Shown here piece after piece: positions 10,600 to 23,522 of a stretch of 64,000 nucleotides of DNA. A program made the position numbers and the translations under genes. Position 1 is the stretch's first letter; each line of letters begins with the position of its first letter. The stretch is from assembly GCA_015680685.1 (NCBI GenBank), contig MNCI01030582.1:764845-828844 (forward strand), written 5' to 3'. This DNA comes from Gnetum montanum. Taxonomy: Eukaryota > Streptophyta > Gnetopsida > Gnetales > Gnetaceae. The notes under the pieces are model-generated. The model was not told where the DNA came from, did not search any database, and worked only from the letters and a program-made list of their open reading frames with translations.

Positions 10600-11440
10600 T
10601 AGGGATGTTGAAGTAAAAAATATTCATTTACTACCTATTTTTAGGGAAACCAATGATGAATATCTAGTCACTCATATAAGAGAATTTAAAATCACACTTG
10701 CAATGTTAGCCACTCAAAGTGAAGATAGAACTAAAATGATTGCCTTTAAATGAACCTTAAAAGATAAAGTTAATTTTTGACTACAAACTCTTAGGATACA
10801 AACCATTTCATTGGATGAGTTCAAGGCTTTCTTTCTTGAAAGATTCCTTTCCAATGATAGGTTGTAGTTGTTAAGAGAGTAATTGATGAGTTTTATGTAA
10901 CAAGAAGATGTGTACAATGCAAGTACTTTTGATAGGTTCAAGATGCAGTGTTTGAAAAATCCCAACCATGGATTTCTAGCCCACTAACTTATCCAAATAT
11001 TTGTAGAAGGCCTATTACCATATTTTATGCAAAACTTTGACTTTGCCTTTGGTGGAAATATATGAAATGTAACACTAGAGGGTGGCTAGAGAATAATAGA
11101 TTCATTGGTTGATCAAAGTAAGAGATGGCCAAAAGCTAACATTACGCAAGGCATGATCCAAAAAATTGAACAATTAAATAAAAAAACTAATGAATTAACT
11201 TGTTTATTAAAGAAATAGGCTCATATGGTGCAAGGTGAAGGATGTAATCTTTATGGTAGCCAAAAACATGATTGCATCACTTATCCATCCTTAGCCTATT
11301 GTGATGAAGAGGTACAAGAATCTGTAAAGGGTTTTGAACAATATAGAAGTCAACCAATAGTCATATTCCAACAAAGATCAACTTTCCAACACCTATAGTA
11401 TTCCCAAAATAGTTATAGGCCTTTTAAGATCCAAACTAGT
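10600..11440 (+). pseudogene. gag: Athila/Tat-type gag, degenerate
   Basis: The translation shows a plant gypsy capsid region. It opens with HLLPIFRETNDEYLVTHI, then FKITLATLATQSED, LDEFKAFFLERF, STFDRFKMQCLKNPNHGF and FVEGLLPYF, then GMIQKIEQLNKKTNELT. A Lys/Glu-rich segment follows at 11447-11719, open for 90 codons. Several stops interrupt it. It precedes protease and RT on the same strand in the usual gypsy order. Confidence 0.75.
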
Positions 11441-12039
11441 GATCACTTGGATAAACTCACTCAAAGTCATACTTCCTTTATTGAAGAAAGCATACAATTT
11501 AGGAGTGAGACAAAAAGATGGTTCCAAGACTTAACAAAGAATGAATTACCTTTTGAACTAGAGCCAAATCCAACATCACAAAGGAAGGGTAAGGAACACT
11601 TGCATTCTATTATCACTATAAGTAAAAAAATTATTGAGTCTAGACCTATAAAGAAGGTTAGTTTCCAAGAAAAAGTGACACAAGAGGAGGATCAACAATA
11701 TATAAGGAATCAGGAGTGAAGTAAAGAACTAATAGAAGAAGAAAAATAATCATAACCTCTCTCTCTTTGAATAGGAAAAAAATTTCATTTCCTTTTCCTA
11801 AATAGTTGCAAGAGGAATTTACAACTAAGGCACATATAGAAATAATGTTTAATAAATTATACTTAAACATTCCATTAGAACAAGCTATTAGATATGCACC
11901 TCTTTATGCTAAGTACTTGAGGGAATTATGCACAAAAAGAAGAAAAGAAAAAATTCCCAGATAATTTTGTTTTGTTGAAAATTTATTTCAACTAACAAAA
12001 AGCTAAGAAATTCTAAAATACCAAGAGTTCCTATAATTC

Positions 12040-12360
12040 CAATAAATATATATTGAAAGAACATTCAAAATGTCCTATTGGATTTAGAAGCTAGTATCAA
12101 TATCATGCCACTTGAAATAGGTTACTTGACTTGAAGGATGTAATAGAAGTTAATATGACATTATCTTTAGTTGATGGCTTAATTGTTAAATCCACAAGAG
12201 TGGTGGAGGATTTGATTGTAGAGGTTAAAAAATGGAAATACCTAGTTTATTTTATTGTGTTGGAAGTAAAAGATATAGATTGTTTTCATATCATATTAGG
12301 TAGACCTTGGTTAGCAACACCTGATGCAATAATTAATTGTAGATCAAGGCAACTCTAATT
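12040..12360 (+). pseudogene. Retroviral-type aspartic protease, degenerate
   Basis: The active-site loop reads LLDLEASINIMPLE, where the family has D-x-GAS; the Gly is replaced by Glu. After a frame break the C-terminal half reads VVEDLIVEVKKW, FIVLEVKDIDCF and IILGRPWLATPDAIIN. The I-ILGRP-LAT motif is typical of Athila-lineage proteases. It lies between gag and RT. Confidence 0.75.
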
Positions 12361-12879
12361 ATCTTTTGCCAATATTATGTTTATGATTAATATATATGAT
12401 AAAGAAAAAGGTGATCGATTAAATCAAGATATCAAAGAAGCAAGGATGCTTTATACAATACCCACATCAGCAATGGCACAAGATAGGAAAACATTAGTAT
12501 TAAAGAAATTTGAAGAAGGGTCCTTAGATGCCTCCATGAAAGAACAAAAAAATATTTTAGATCAAAACTTGAATTTGGGATCAGGGAATATTGGAGAAAT
12601 AATTCAACCACTAAGTAATGATTCCTTAGAACTCTGAGAATTACCTAGAAATATTAGGTATATTTTCCCTAAAAAAAATAAACCTTTGATAATAAATTTC
12701 CAACTTTCTAGTGGGTAACAAACAAAATTAGTGGAAGTTTTAACAAGAGAGTCTAAACAATTTTCATGGAGTTATGAGGACCTCCATCAAGGAATTTCAC
12801 CCCACATATGCCAACATCACATTTATCTAGAAGACAATATTAAACTAGTTTGAATTTCCTCTAGAAGAATTAACCTAAC

Positions 12880-14010
12880 ATTGAAGCAAATTGTTAAAGA
12901 TGAAATCTCTAAGCTTTGGAATAAAGGAATTATTTACTCAATATCTATTAGCAAGTGGGTAAGCCCATCTATAGTACCTAAAAGGGAGAAAAATGGTGAA
13001 TATGTGTGGATTATAGAAAACCTAATCAAAAATTTAAAAAATTATCAATTTCCCCTATTGTATATAGACCAAATTTTGGAGAGACTAGAAGGGCATGAAT
13101 AACATTGCTTTTTGGATGGGTTTAGTGGTTATAATCAAGTAGAAATTGCACCAAAATATCAACATAAAGCAATGTTTACATGACCTATGGAACCTTTGCT
13201 TATTGATAGATGCCTTTTGGTCTTTGTAATGCACTTGCTACCTTCCAAAGAACTATGATATTAGTTTTTTTTGATATGCTAGAAGAATTTGTAGAAGTGT
13301 TCATGAATGATTTTTTAGTATATGGGGGTACTTATGAACAAATATTAAAACACTTGGAATGTGTCTTATATAGATGCATTAATAAGAACTTAAAATGAAG
13401 TTGGGAAAAGAGTCATTTGCTGGTCACAAGTAGTGTAGTTTTAGGGAATGTAATTTCTAAGCAGTGAATAAGAATGGATGAGGAACAAGTATAAGAAATC
13501 TCTACACTTCTAGTTCCACCAAACTTAAAGACTCTTCGATCCTTTTTAGGGCATGTTGGAGATCATGGATGGTTCATTAAAGACTTTTCAAAAATAGCCA
13601 AATATCTTTACATGCTCTTAGAAAAAGATGTTTCCTTTTCATGGATTGATGACTGATGAGAAGCATTCTCTGAACTCAACAAGAGAGTAACTACTTCTCC
13701 TATACTTAGTGCACTCAACTAGGATTTTCCATTTGATTTAATGTGTGATGCTAGTGACATGGTTGTGGGGAAAGTATTGGAACAATATATAGATAATAAA
13801 TCAAGGGTAATTTACTATGTCTCTAAAAGTTTAGATAAAGTCCAATTAAATTACATAAATATTGAAAAAAAGCTTGTGGCCATTGTGTATGCTTTGGATA
13901 AGTTTAGGTATTATTTAATAGGATATAAATTCAAATTCTACTCTAATCATTTAGCCATTAAATTTCTATTAAATAAAAAAAATAAAAAATGCTAGGATAA
14001 TGAGGTGGTG
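12880..14010 (+). pseudogene. pol: Gypsy reverse transcriptase and RNase H, degenerate
   Basis: RT motifs appear in order: VKDEISKLWNKGIIY, SKWVSPSIVPK, CFLDGFSGYNQVEIAP, MPFGLCNALATFQRTM and FVEVFMNDFLV. The last is the catalytic FxDD motif with the first Asp changed to Asn (13306-13308). Then come TLRSFLGHVG and FIKDFSKIAK. RNase H follows at 13741-13995: LMCDASDMVVGKVLEQ, IYYVSKSLDKVQLNYINIEK, LVAIVYALDKFRYYLIG. Stops and frame shifts are scattered, and the RT could not be active. The order matches Athila/Tat pol. Confidence 0.88.
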
Positions 14011-14019
14011 CCTTCTACT

Positions 14020-15110
14020 CTAAGAATTTGATCTTGATATGTTAGATAAGCAGGGTATGGAGAATGTTGTGGTAGAAAATCTTTCTAGATTGGAAATTGA
14101 GGAGGAAAATAGAACATTTAAGTGTTTAATGATAAGTTCTCTAATGAAAAACTCTTTATAGTAAAGAAAGATCCTTGGTTTATAGACATAGAAAATTACC
14201 TTGCCACTATGAAAACACCAACTTAATGGAGTAAAGAAAAAGATAAATCTTTTCTAAGAAACATTTTTAGGTATATCTGGAATAAAGCATACCTTTATAT
14301 AATATGTAAGGACAATGTGACAAGAAGATATGTAGTTGAGGATGAGCAACAAGAAATTTTACGCATGTGCCATGATGACCTTGGAGAAGGACATTTTGAT
14401 AGTCAAAGAACTACTAAAAAAATATTACAAAGTGGATTTTATTGGCCCACTGTATTTTGAGATGCTCATACATATGTTCAAGGATGTGATAAATGTCAAT
14501 GGCTAGGGGCAATGGCAAAAAGACAAGAGATATTACTTAATCCCATCTTAATAATAGAACCTTTTGATGTATGGGGTATAGACTTCTAAGGACCATTTCC
14601 ACATTCCAATGGCTATCAATATGTTTTGGTTTGCATCAACTATGTTATGAAATGGGTAGAAGCTAAAGCTACCCCAACAGATGATGTTAAAGTACTTGTA
14701 GCTTTTCTAAGAGAACATATTTTGACATGATTTTGAATCCCATGAGTAATTATTTGTGATCAGGAAACTCATTTTATAAATAAAATTATGAAAACATTCC
14801 TTAAGTCTTGTGGAATGCAACATAAGATAGCTACTACTTACCATCCTCAAACAAATGGTCAAGTTAAAAATGCAATTCTAAAGATCTTGACAAAAGTTAT
14901 ATGTGCCAAGAAGAAAGATTAGTTAAAAAAATTACAAGATGCAATTTGGACTTATAAGATCATGTATAAACTAAATTTAGGATATTTAGCATATCAATTG
15001 GTTTATGGAAAAAAATGTTTATTGCACATGGAGATAAAATGCCAATATTTAAGATTAGCACAATAGTTAAATTTTGAATAGGAAATAAACTAAGACTTTA
15101 GAATGACTCA
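14020..15110 (+). pseudogene. pol: Gypsy integrase, degenerate
   Basis: The zinc-binding domain survives as MCHDDLGEGHF ... FYWPTVF ... CDKCQ (HHCC pattern). The core reads FDVWGIDF, VIICDQETHF and HPQTNGQVKNAILKIL. The two Asp residues of the DDE triad are present, but the Glu after GQ-V is Lys at 14866-14868. The tail continues to LVYGKKCLLHMEIK near 15040. In-frame stops include one right after GIDF. It follows RT/RNase H on the same strand. Confidence 0.85.
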
Positions 15111-15529
15111 AATACATGAACTTAATGAAATACAAATGCATACACTTGATAAACAAAGAATAATTAAGAAAAAAAATAAAATGTATACATGATTAAAATA
15201 TATTCAAAAAACATTTCTCAATGGGTAAAAAATTCCTATTATATTATATGAGATTACATAAAGTTCTAGGTAAGCTAAGGACTAGGCGGCAAGGCCCATA
15301 CATAGTATTACAGCCCCATAGTAATGGAAGTATTCTAGTTGCACCTATTGAAGACTTATCTACTCCATTTCTAGTAAATTTCCAAAAAAATTAAGGATTA
15401 CCATCAACACCAAATAGAGGAACAGGGAGAGGATGAGTTAGTAGAATTACATGATCAAACTTATCCTAGGGAAAAGCTATATTATGATGCTAGAGTTAAA
15501 GTTAAAGCTATGTAGAGTAATTTCAAATA

Positions 15530-18107
15530 AATTCCTTATTCAATATTGTAAAAATAGTTAAAAATTTAACAATTTACAACTTTTAACTTGAAAGATGTAG
15601 AGGATAATAGACAATTCTATTATTAGTTGGGACTTTAAAGAATTCATTAGGATCATGTTTGGAATGCAAAAGAGGAGGACAACTTTCCCTACCTTGAGAT
15701 AGGTTAGCTTAAATCCAAAATCCAACTAAGGATGAACCTTAGCCTAATAAACAAATAAAATATGTACAATAAACTCTATTGTTCTCTTTTAAATAATATT
15801 ATTTAAGTTCAAAGTTCCATGAGTCATAGGAGGAATACCTAGGTTAGAATAACGATTATTAATGCATGGTTCTATTAATTACCTACTTGGATAAGTTAAT
15901 ATGGTAGAAAGGGTGTGTCATATTGGGACTAACAAAAAAGGTGTTAAAAGCATTTAAAACATGATCAGTGCTCAAGTGAGCAGCCCATTACATAAATACA
16001 AAATAAAGGCTTTTCAAAAAAAAAAAGACCTCACAAGAACATTCAATCAAGATTAGGGCCACACTTCCACAAGAACCTTACAGTTGGGGCAATGCTTAAA
16101 GCTCTGAATCCAAAGCATCCAACATGAACCTTCTTCTATAAGTAGAGTGCATATGGGTGGAGTAGTAATCCCTTATAATCATATCCTATGCTATTACGTT
16201 TGAGCTAGGATATGACACTAAATAAGGTGGGTTGACTTATCCATGGAAGTATTTTAATACCTACCATCATTTTTGACCATTTACCTTACTTAGCTTATTT
16301 AGTCCTTTGGCTTATGTTACTTCACATCTTAAGGATTATTATTTGTCAACATTTTCTACATATTTACCATTCCTATTTTACTTCCCCATTTTATACCCTA
16401 ATTTTCTCTTAGGCTATCACCTATTATGACCACTACTAATTAAAACACTTTTATCATTCATTTATTTTTCATTATGCCTCTGATAGGAATTATGGTCAAG
16501 ATTCCTACTATGGAAACACATTATAAATCCTATCAATTGGAAGATCAAAGCTTACCAGTGTCTCATACATTATGGAAAATATATAAAACCCATAGCATTT
16601 TTGCTTTTGGTATATTCTTCTAGCAGGTCCTCATCTATAGTCCATTAATAATCATTTAACTAATTAACCTAGGCTTGGGAAATACCCTAGATTAATTAAG
16701 AGGTGGNNNNNNNNNNNNNNNNNNNNNNNNNNNNNNNNNNNNNNNNNNNNNNNNNNNNNNNNNNNNNNNNNNNNNNNNNNNNNNNNNCAACTTCAAAATG
16801 GATAGGATAGTAGGGTATAACCAACATGGAAGTTGATCCAAGAGCAAGTTAGGGAATGAGTTTGTTGCAAGAAATGTATCTCAGATCCTTAAAACTTAGG
16901 TGGAAGCCTTGAGATTATAAGTCATTCTTTTAATAAATGAAGCAAATCTTATGAGGAGAAGTCCAGCTCAAATAATCCTAGAAAGGACCTTCCTAATCAA
17001 GTTATATGTGAAATCTTATCCTAATAATAAGAATTAATGCTAGGAAGTAAAAAAGGAAGTTAATTCTATAAATATAGAAGTAAATAAATTTATTTTCCTA
17101 ATATTGATTTATGTTAAAGGAAGCGATGAGTGGTGATTAATAATATTATTTTATCAAAGCACATCTAATGATCAATGTCCATATATATGATGAGAACTTT
17201 TTGAGTCTAACCATATCAAGAAACATCACGGTCTTGATGTCTAGCAATAAATAAACTTGAAGTTTATTGATTAGTGCAACCCAAATTGATAAGAGTACAA
17301 ACATAGTTTAGGTTATCATTACATTGATCAATTTTATCTATTCAAATCAACATGTTAATATTTAGTGATATTAATTCATATTGATTGGATTGATGAAAAT
17401 TAATTAAAATAGAATTTTTCTGCATGATTAATGTTTGAAGAGTACGATCATGATGATAATTGATATGTTGGTATAAATCATATCAATTCATATCAAATTG
17501 ATCAATGAAAATTGATGAGAATAAAATTTTATTGAATCTTTCATATTTTAATAATGCAGTTGTGATGAACATCGATATCTTGGAAGCCTTTGGCTATAGA
17601 TATTGATTTTTGTTGATACTATGATAGAGTTCAATTCTAATATTATTGAACAACATTGATTTAGCGATATACATGAATATAATAAAAATATGAAAAAAAA
17701 TATAAAGTAATAGTAAGATGATGGCTTTTCGTAAAAGCCACTATCCATGGGAACGACCATTATCCCACACTCAAACCCTTAGTTATCATTGGATGTCAAG
17801 TATTCTGAAATTAGAGCCATCAAACTCTTATCTCTCCAACCATTTATCTAGCCATCTTTACACTAGTGTTTCTTGACTCACATTAATGGACCATGGTGAA
17901 GTGGAGAGGTCCATGTCATGATCCACAATACTCTCCTTATGCTTGGTAAGCATATCTTGCTAGTTAAGGTCATTTTTGTAGTCTAGGGTTAGAAGTAATA
18001 TTTTTGGTTTTCCCCCCATAGTTTTCACACACCAAGGGTAGTATAAATGGTTGAGTCATCTACTATGGAGTAAGAGGCCAACATAAGCATGGGTTTTAAT
18101 GAAGAAA
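15530..18107. other. AT-rich non-coding DNA after pol, with an assembly gap
   Basis: I see no reliable coding sense. The stretch contains a run of 81 N at 16707-16787, many TTGAT/ATCAA motifs at 17100-17700, and a small perfect hairpin at 17722-17740 (arms TGGCTTTT and AAAAGCCA). It may be the 3' region of the pol element, interrupted at 18108 by a chromovirus-like insertion. Confidence 0.5.
16707..16787. other. Assembly gap (81 N)
   Basis: Run of undetermined bases; its true size is unknown. Confidence 0.99.
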
Positions 18108-19143
18108 TGAAGTAGGTTTACTCCAATAATTAAATCATCTTTAACATACTAAATCCAGATATTATGCAAAGATAAAATTTTTTGCTAGAAAATAAGAAAA
18201 CTAGCTATCTTTAATTAATTTATTAAAAGATTACAATAGGAGGTACACAACCCATAAGCATTTAAAATTTATCACACTCAACTGATATTGCAAAGCATGA
18301 GGCCCTACAACCACACAATCATTATTCTCAATGCAAGGCACAACCAATAGAAATCTCTCTCATAACTTGAGATTGAGATCTCAACTCATAAGTGAGATAG
18401 AAGAGAATAGAACACATATATCAACACACCACAAGATGATCTTGGAGTTGCAATCACCAATTACACTTATCCAATGTGCTCACCCACTTTCTCTTGTTTA
18501 GCTCTCCACTCTTGAAAGCTTTCTCTCTCACTTTCATACATAGATGCTCTCTCTTCCTCTTATGGATGGATACATACATAATTATAAAGATCCAACACCC
18601 TATGAAGCTTTCTATTTTCCTTCCTAGATGATTCCCATAAGGATTTGAAGTCTTTCAGATATTTTCCAATTGAAATGCCACGTTAGAGCTTTTTCTCTCA
18701 CCATCTTAGACATCTCTATAGTTTCTGGGATGTCTACTATGAAATCCCTACTTTTGGAAGGGATGTCTACTTTTTTTGGGAGATGTTTATATGATCCATA
18801 GATGTTTATAATTATGGGTAGATGTATACACCTAGACATCTACAATTCTGGGTAGATGTCTATCCTATAGATGCCAAAAATAAAAATCTTGTTTTGATGC
18901 TTAAAACCTCCAGATGCATCTAAACAAGTTTTGATAGGTCATGGAACCTCTTAAACTCATCAAAATGAGCCAAAAACACCTCCAAACATGTCAAAACATC
19001 CAAGAATCATCATCATTAAAAATCAACACAAGAAGACACAATAAAATAGGACACACTCATCCAAGTCTCCTTTAAGTACAAAACCTACAAAAATAACTTG
19101 TAGGACAAGCACAAGGGAATTAGAAGAGATGTTCCTGCACCAA
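18108..19143 (-). repeat. 3' LTR of the chromovirus-like element
   Basis: Matches 22818-24775 throughout once the solo LTR is removed, for example ATTATGCAAAGATAAAA, CTAGCTATCTTTAATTAATTTATTA and CTCAACTGATAT. The right end reads GGTGCAGGAACATC on the minus strand, with the purine-rich GTGGAAGAG just before it. Confidence 0.8.
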
Positions 19144-19499
19144 CTCTTCCACTCTTCAAAAAGTGAACTCATGTAAACAAGTTAGTAGGGGTAGAAGTGA
19201 TTCCCTAGTCAACAATTTTGGGCTCATGGATCCATATAGCATCATTAGCAGATTGATTCTTCTAATGGATTTAATGTTCAGGCCTATTGACTCCTTGAGT
19301 GCTAGAAGCTTCCCTTCACTTAAATACAATTACCTTCATCTCCATTAAAGGCTTGGATTGATTAATAACCCTCTTCAACTTATTGATGCTACCTTGTATG
19401 GTCTCATCATTAGCTAGTCCATGATAGTGGACAAGATCTAAAACATTAAATACAGAAGACATACCAACATTTTTTGGTAAACCAATCTCAAAAGCATTA

Positions 19500-20373
19500 T
19501 CATTGATCTTAGCCTTGATTTTAAAGGCCTCATCTTCTTGGCTTTCAATTTAGAGAAGGTAATACCTCTTAATTGCTTCTTCTTCAAGTGCACCCAAACC
19601 AAGTCACCAATAGAAAAATTAGACTTCCATTTGCTCTCATTCCTCTTGAGGACTCTCTCTTTAGCCTTCTTCTTAAGATTTTATTTTACTTATGCATGGA
19701 GATCCCTCATCTCTTGCACAAAATTAGGACTAAGTTGAGGTTCACCATCAAAGCTCTTCAAAGTATCCACCATCTTTGGACAAAACCCATAGTTCACCTC
19801 AAATGGACTTTTGCTAATAGCAACATGAAAAGTCTTATCATATGAAAATTCAACATTCTTCTTCTTGGTATTAGGAAGTCTTGTACTCACTCTTCCTCCA
19901 TCATTAAAATCATAATGTAAATTACCTTCATGTTGTCCATCCATTTCATAGCTAAGACAATCAATTTCATCACTATCAATGTTCATATTAATATCAATAA
20001 TGATCTTTTCATAATAACTACTACTATAGCCATAATCATTAGGAAAATTACCATTATTAGTCTTACTCTTGCCAAAAATGGCATCCAAAGTTATGTTGCT
20101 TTCATCATGCACAACATAACTCAAAACTTCATCACAATCACCACAATGATCATGATGCTCATCATTATAATGGAATAAACCACTACTAAGCTCAAATGAA
20201 AAACTAGAATCCAACATACTAGGTTCTACATAGGAGACATTACTACCATATGCAAGGTAAAGATTAGACTCACTTACATCTTCATGGCTTCTCTTATTCA
20301 TTTTTGTTTTAACTTGATCTTCAACATATGGCCATCCAATCTCAGGAAAGCTTAAAGCTTCAAGATTCCACAT
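19500..20373 (-). pseudogene. Acidic ORF joined to chromovirus integrase C-terminal tail
   Basis: A 227-codon open frame (ATG at 20373, stop at 19690) starts with a Ser/Asp/Tyr-rich acidic stretch (DDxxDEIDCLS-like composition). It ends with VEFSYDKTFHVAISKSPFEVNYGF, the integrase tail motif (EFAYN..H..T..SPFEVVYGF) of plant chromoviruses. After the stop, the frame continues with KAKERVLKRNESKWKSNFSIGDLVWVHLKK, the GDLVWVH motif, to about 19500. The integrase core is absent upstream. The acidic part has no recognised family. It could be a deletion join that stays open by chance, or a product kept by a non-autonomous lineage. Confidence 0.6.
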
Positions 20374-20899
20374 AGGAGTTTACAACTGCAATGATTTCTC
20401 CTCTTTCAAGAAGTCATCAACAACTTCTACAACCCACTTTGGAGGTACCAAATCAAAAGGTAAATCCTTCCCCATGGCTTGAACATCAGATTCATCACCC
20501 ATGAAATTATTTTTCCAAATACTTTGGCAAGAAGACTCTCATTTTTCATGAGATAGCCTTAACTTAACAAAGAAGCTTCTTTCCTGTTCCATAAGATATA
20601 GAAAAATTTCACAAAGAATGAGTATCATACCCTTTAGTGATTCTCTTGATTATTCCTGAAGAATTCTTTTGAACCTTTCCACTTCTTTGACCTTTATTTT
20701 TCACATCTCAAAACTTATGAGGTAATAACTATTCTTAATCAATTGCATACACCATCTTAGATTGTGAAGATTTCTTGATCTCTTTGATGAAGCTCTTGGT
20801 TTTCTCTTTTACAACTTTTGAATATTGAGCACTTCCTTGCTCAATAAAATATGCTTAAGAACTCCTATTCTCATTGTTCTCTACTTCACCTAATCTTTC

Positions 20900-22745
20900 A
20901 TCTTCCTTCTTGAAAACTTTTGAATATTACTCCTTCAAGTCTAGCATACCTGTAGGAAGTTCAACCTCTACATCATCATGGTTAGTAGCAATTGTTGTCA
21001 TAACAACAAAACCAAAACTGGTTTTCTCATGCTCCTTAATATATTTTCTCTATACTATAAGGATTAAGGATGCATTAAGTGAGATTTTCTACCTCACTTG
21101 TTCAACTATCATAGGAATCAAATCATGGATTTCATTAGGTCTAACAACACTCCACACATTTCTTGCTTCATCAAATTGAGCACCATTGTTAAAATTCCAA
21201 TGTCTAGCAAGACTTACATCAACATAATCTATTGGAAGCACATCATACCTCATAACATCATGAAAACTCCTAATTTTAGATTTCAAAGTACAATTTCCTT
21301 CACCTCTTAGAAAAAATCTTTAGATTAGTTACTAAACCCAATCTAGCAACTACCGTAGTAGAAATAACATTTTCTCGAGCTCCCCCATCAATCAAAATAT
21401 GAATCCATTCATCACTATGCAATCAAACTCACCCTAATTTAAAATAACAACTTCTTATTAGGATGATTTCCTCTATTCACATTTCCCACGAATGCATAAG
21501 AATTTAATTCAGAAACATCCTCTATTTTTGGAGCATTAGGATCACCTCTCTAACATGTGTGGCTTGATGTCTCCTCCATCTCCATGATTTTCACATCCTT
21601 ATCCTTGGTTATTTTATGAAGTGGACATTCCCATTACTTGTGTTCCCTTTCTCCACATTTTAATCTCTATAGTTTTGATGAGTTGTTACCTTGACCCTTG
21701 CCTTCCTTACATTGGTCCTTCTTGGATTTCTCCTTCTTATCAACTCTTTCAGTCTTCTTATCTTAGATACCCTTCTTATTGTTATATTTGGACTTGGATT
21801 TCTTCTCAGATCTAGATTCCTTCTCCTTCTTCTTAGAAGTTTGTTTACTCTTGTTTTCAAATCCTCCTAATTTCTTCTCAACTTGAGTGTCAAATCGTAA
21901 GCCTCATCAAGTGTTTATGGATAATAAAAGAACAAATCTTACTAGTATGTCATTTGGAGGCCTCCTAAGAATATTATAGCTTATTCATACTCCTTTTAGT
22001 TTACCTTAGCTTAATGGAATAGATCACAAAATCCAATGTAAAATTCTTCTTGCCTTAGGAATTTCAAGTTCATTAGGGTTTCTTATCTTTGATGAGACTA
22101 CTCAAATTTCCTTTTCAACCTATATTTCATTAGATCCCAATCTTTGATAGGCTAACTATTTCATCTTTCATAACATTGGGACTCCTTTTTCCACCAAGTA
22201 GAAGCTATACCTTTTAGTCTGGAGTCATTAATAGGTACCCTCAAGTTATTTAGAGGTTCTTCCAACTAAAAATGTTGCTCAAGTAACTTTAGCCAACTTG
22301 CAAAAGAGTTGGTTCCATCTATACTATTAATAGTTTTCAACTCTACATATGGAAGTCTTGAAGCATTTTTGAATGCTCTAGCAAGCCTTGCCTCATCTAT
22401 GTCATTAAGCTTGCTTGATGAAGTATTGAACACTACTAGAGCCCTTGGAGTTCTCATTCAAGGAATAATATTTTCTTCCATTAGAATCCTTCTTTGATGA
22501 TTTCTTACACCTCCATAGCTAGGTTGACCTTCCTCTTCATCTACTCCATCTCTACCTAGCTATCAAACTTCTTCATTTGAACATACATGTTCTTCATCTC
22601 CATGTGTTTGAATATAGTTAAGATTGGCATGTCTTTCGACCTTTGCACTAATTTCATCCAATTGAGAAACCATCATCTAGAAGACATACTTCATGCTCTC
22701 CATGTCCTGATTTAGAGCTTGCACTCATTTCTTCTTGGATGCCAT
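20900..22745 (-). pseudogene. gag: Chromovirus-type gag and protease, degenerate
   Basis: The start is taken at ATG 22745, just inside the primer site. The coiled N-terminus reads VQALNQDMESMKYVFQMM, and the capsid segment DGTNSFASWLKLLEQHF then GIASTWWKKES. A basic stretch (21660-21860) leads to a zinc-knuckle remnant, KCGEREHK-ECPLHK. The protease active site reads ILIDGGARENVIS (21360-21400), with the catalytic Asp retained at 21387-21389, then VARLGL. The linker ends with LPTGMLDLKE near 20960. Stops and frame shifts are present. RT should follow but does not. Confidence 0.72.
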
Positions 22746-22800
22746 TTGAAATTAACAAAATCCTCAACCAAAACCCAATTAACTATAAAAATAGATTATA

Positions 22801-22813
22801 GGCTCTGATACAA
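22801..22813 (-). promoter_or_regulatory. Primer-binding site, initiator tRNA-Met type
   Basis: The minus strand reads TTGTATCAGAGCC, against the standard TGGTATCAGAGCC, one mismatch. It lies four bases inside the right LTR end (TGCACCAACA), so the right LTR is the 5' one. Confidence 0.75.
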
Positions 22814-23474
22814 ATAATGTTGGTGCAAGTTCACTCCAATAATTAAATCACATTCAATGCACTAAATTTAGATATTATGCAAAGATAAAAATTTTTGCTA
22901 TAAAATAAGAAAACTAGCTATCTTTAATTAATTTATTAGAAGATTACAATAGGATTCACAAAACCCACAAGCTTTCTAAACCTATCACACTCAACTGATA
23001 TTATAGAGCATGAGGCTCTACAAAGACATAATGGCTATTCTCAATGCAAGACAACTAGTAGAAATATTTCTCGCAACTTAAGACTGAGATCTCAACTCAT
23101 AAGTGAAATACAAGAGAATAGAACACATAGACCAACACATCACAAGTTGATCTTGGAGTTGTAATCACCAATTGTAGTCATCCAATGTGATAACTGACTT
23201 TCTCTTGTTTAGCTCTTCACTCTTGAAAGTTTCTCTCTTAATTTCATGCATAGATGCTCTCTCTTCTACTCATCAATGGATACATACATAATTATAGAGA
23301 TCCAAAACCCAAGAATATTTCTATTTTCCTTCCTAGCTATTTCTCACAAGGATTTGGAGTCTTTCAGATGTTTTCTAATTGAAAGGCCACACTATAGCTT
23401 TTTTCCTTGCCATCTTAACCATCTCTGGCTCTATTAGGACATCTACTTTTGATGAGACGTGATATGCACAAGCT

Positions 23475-23498
23475 GCGATATCGCGTACGCGATATCGC
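23475..23498. promoter_or_regulatory. Perfect 24-bp CpG palindrome in U3
   Basis: The half-site GCGATATCGCGT is followed immediately by its exact reverse complement. It ends 16 bases before the TATA box. Older LTRs of the family keep eroded versions (GATATTGGATATTCGATAACG-like), so the structure is old. It could be a factor-binding site; its function is unknown. Confidence 0.7.
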
Positions 23499-23514
23499 GG
23501 TCCGCTGCCAAATC

Positions 23515-23522
23515 TATAAATA
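23515..23522 (+). promoter_or_regulatory. LTR TATA box
   Basis: TATAAATA, followed by the GC-richer transcribed part of the LTR. It corresponds to the minus-strand boxes in the other four copies. Confidence 0.65.

Noticed and set aside
17722-17740. Perfect 8-bp stem-loop TGGCTTTT/AAAAGCCA as a terminator
   Set aside because: Short stems are expected by chance in this length of DNA, and no gene ends here.
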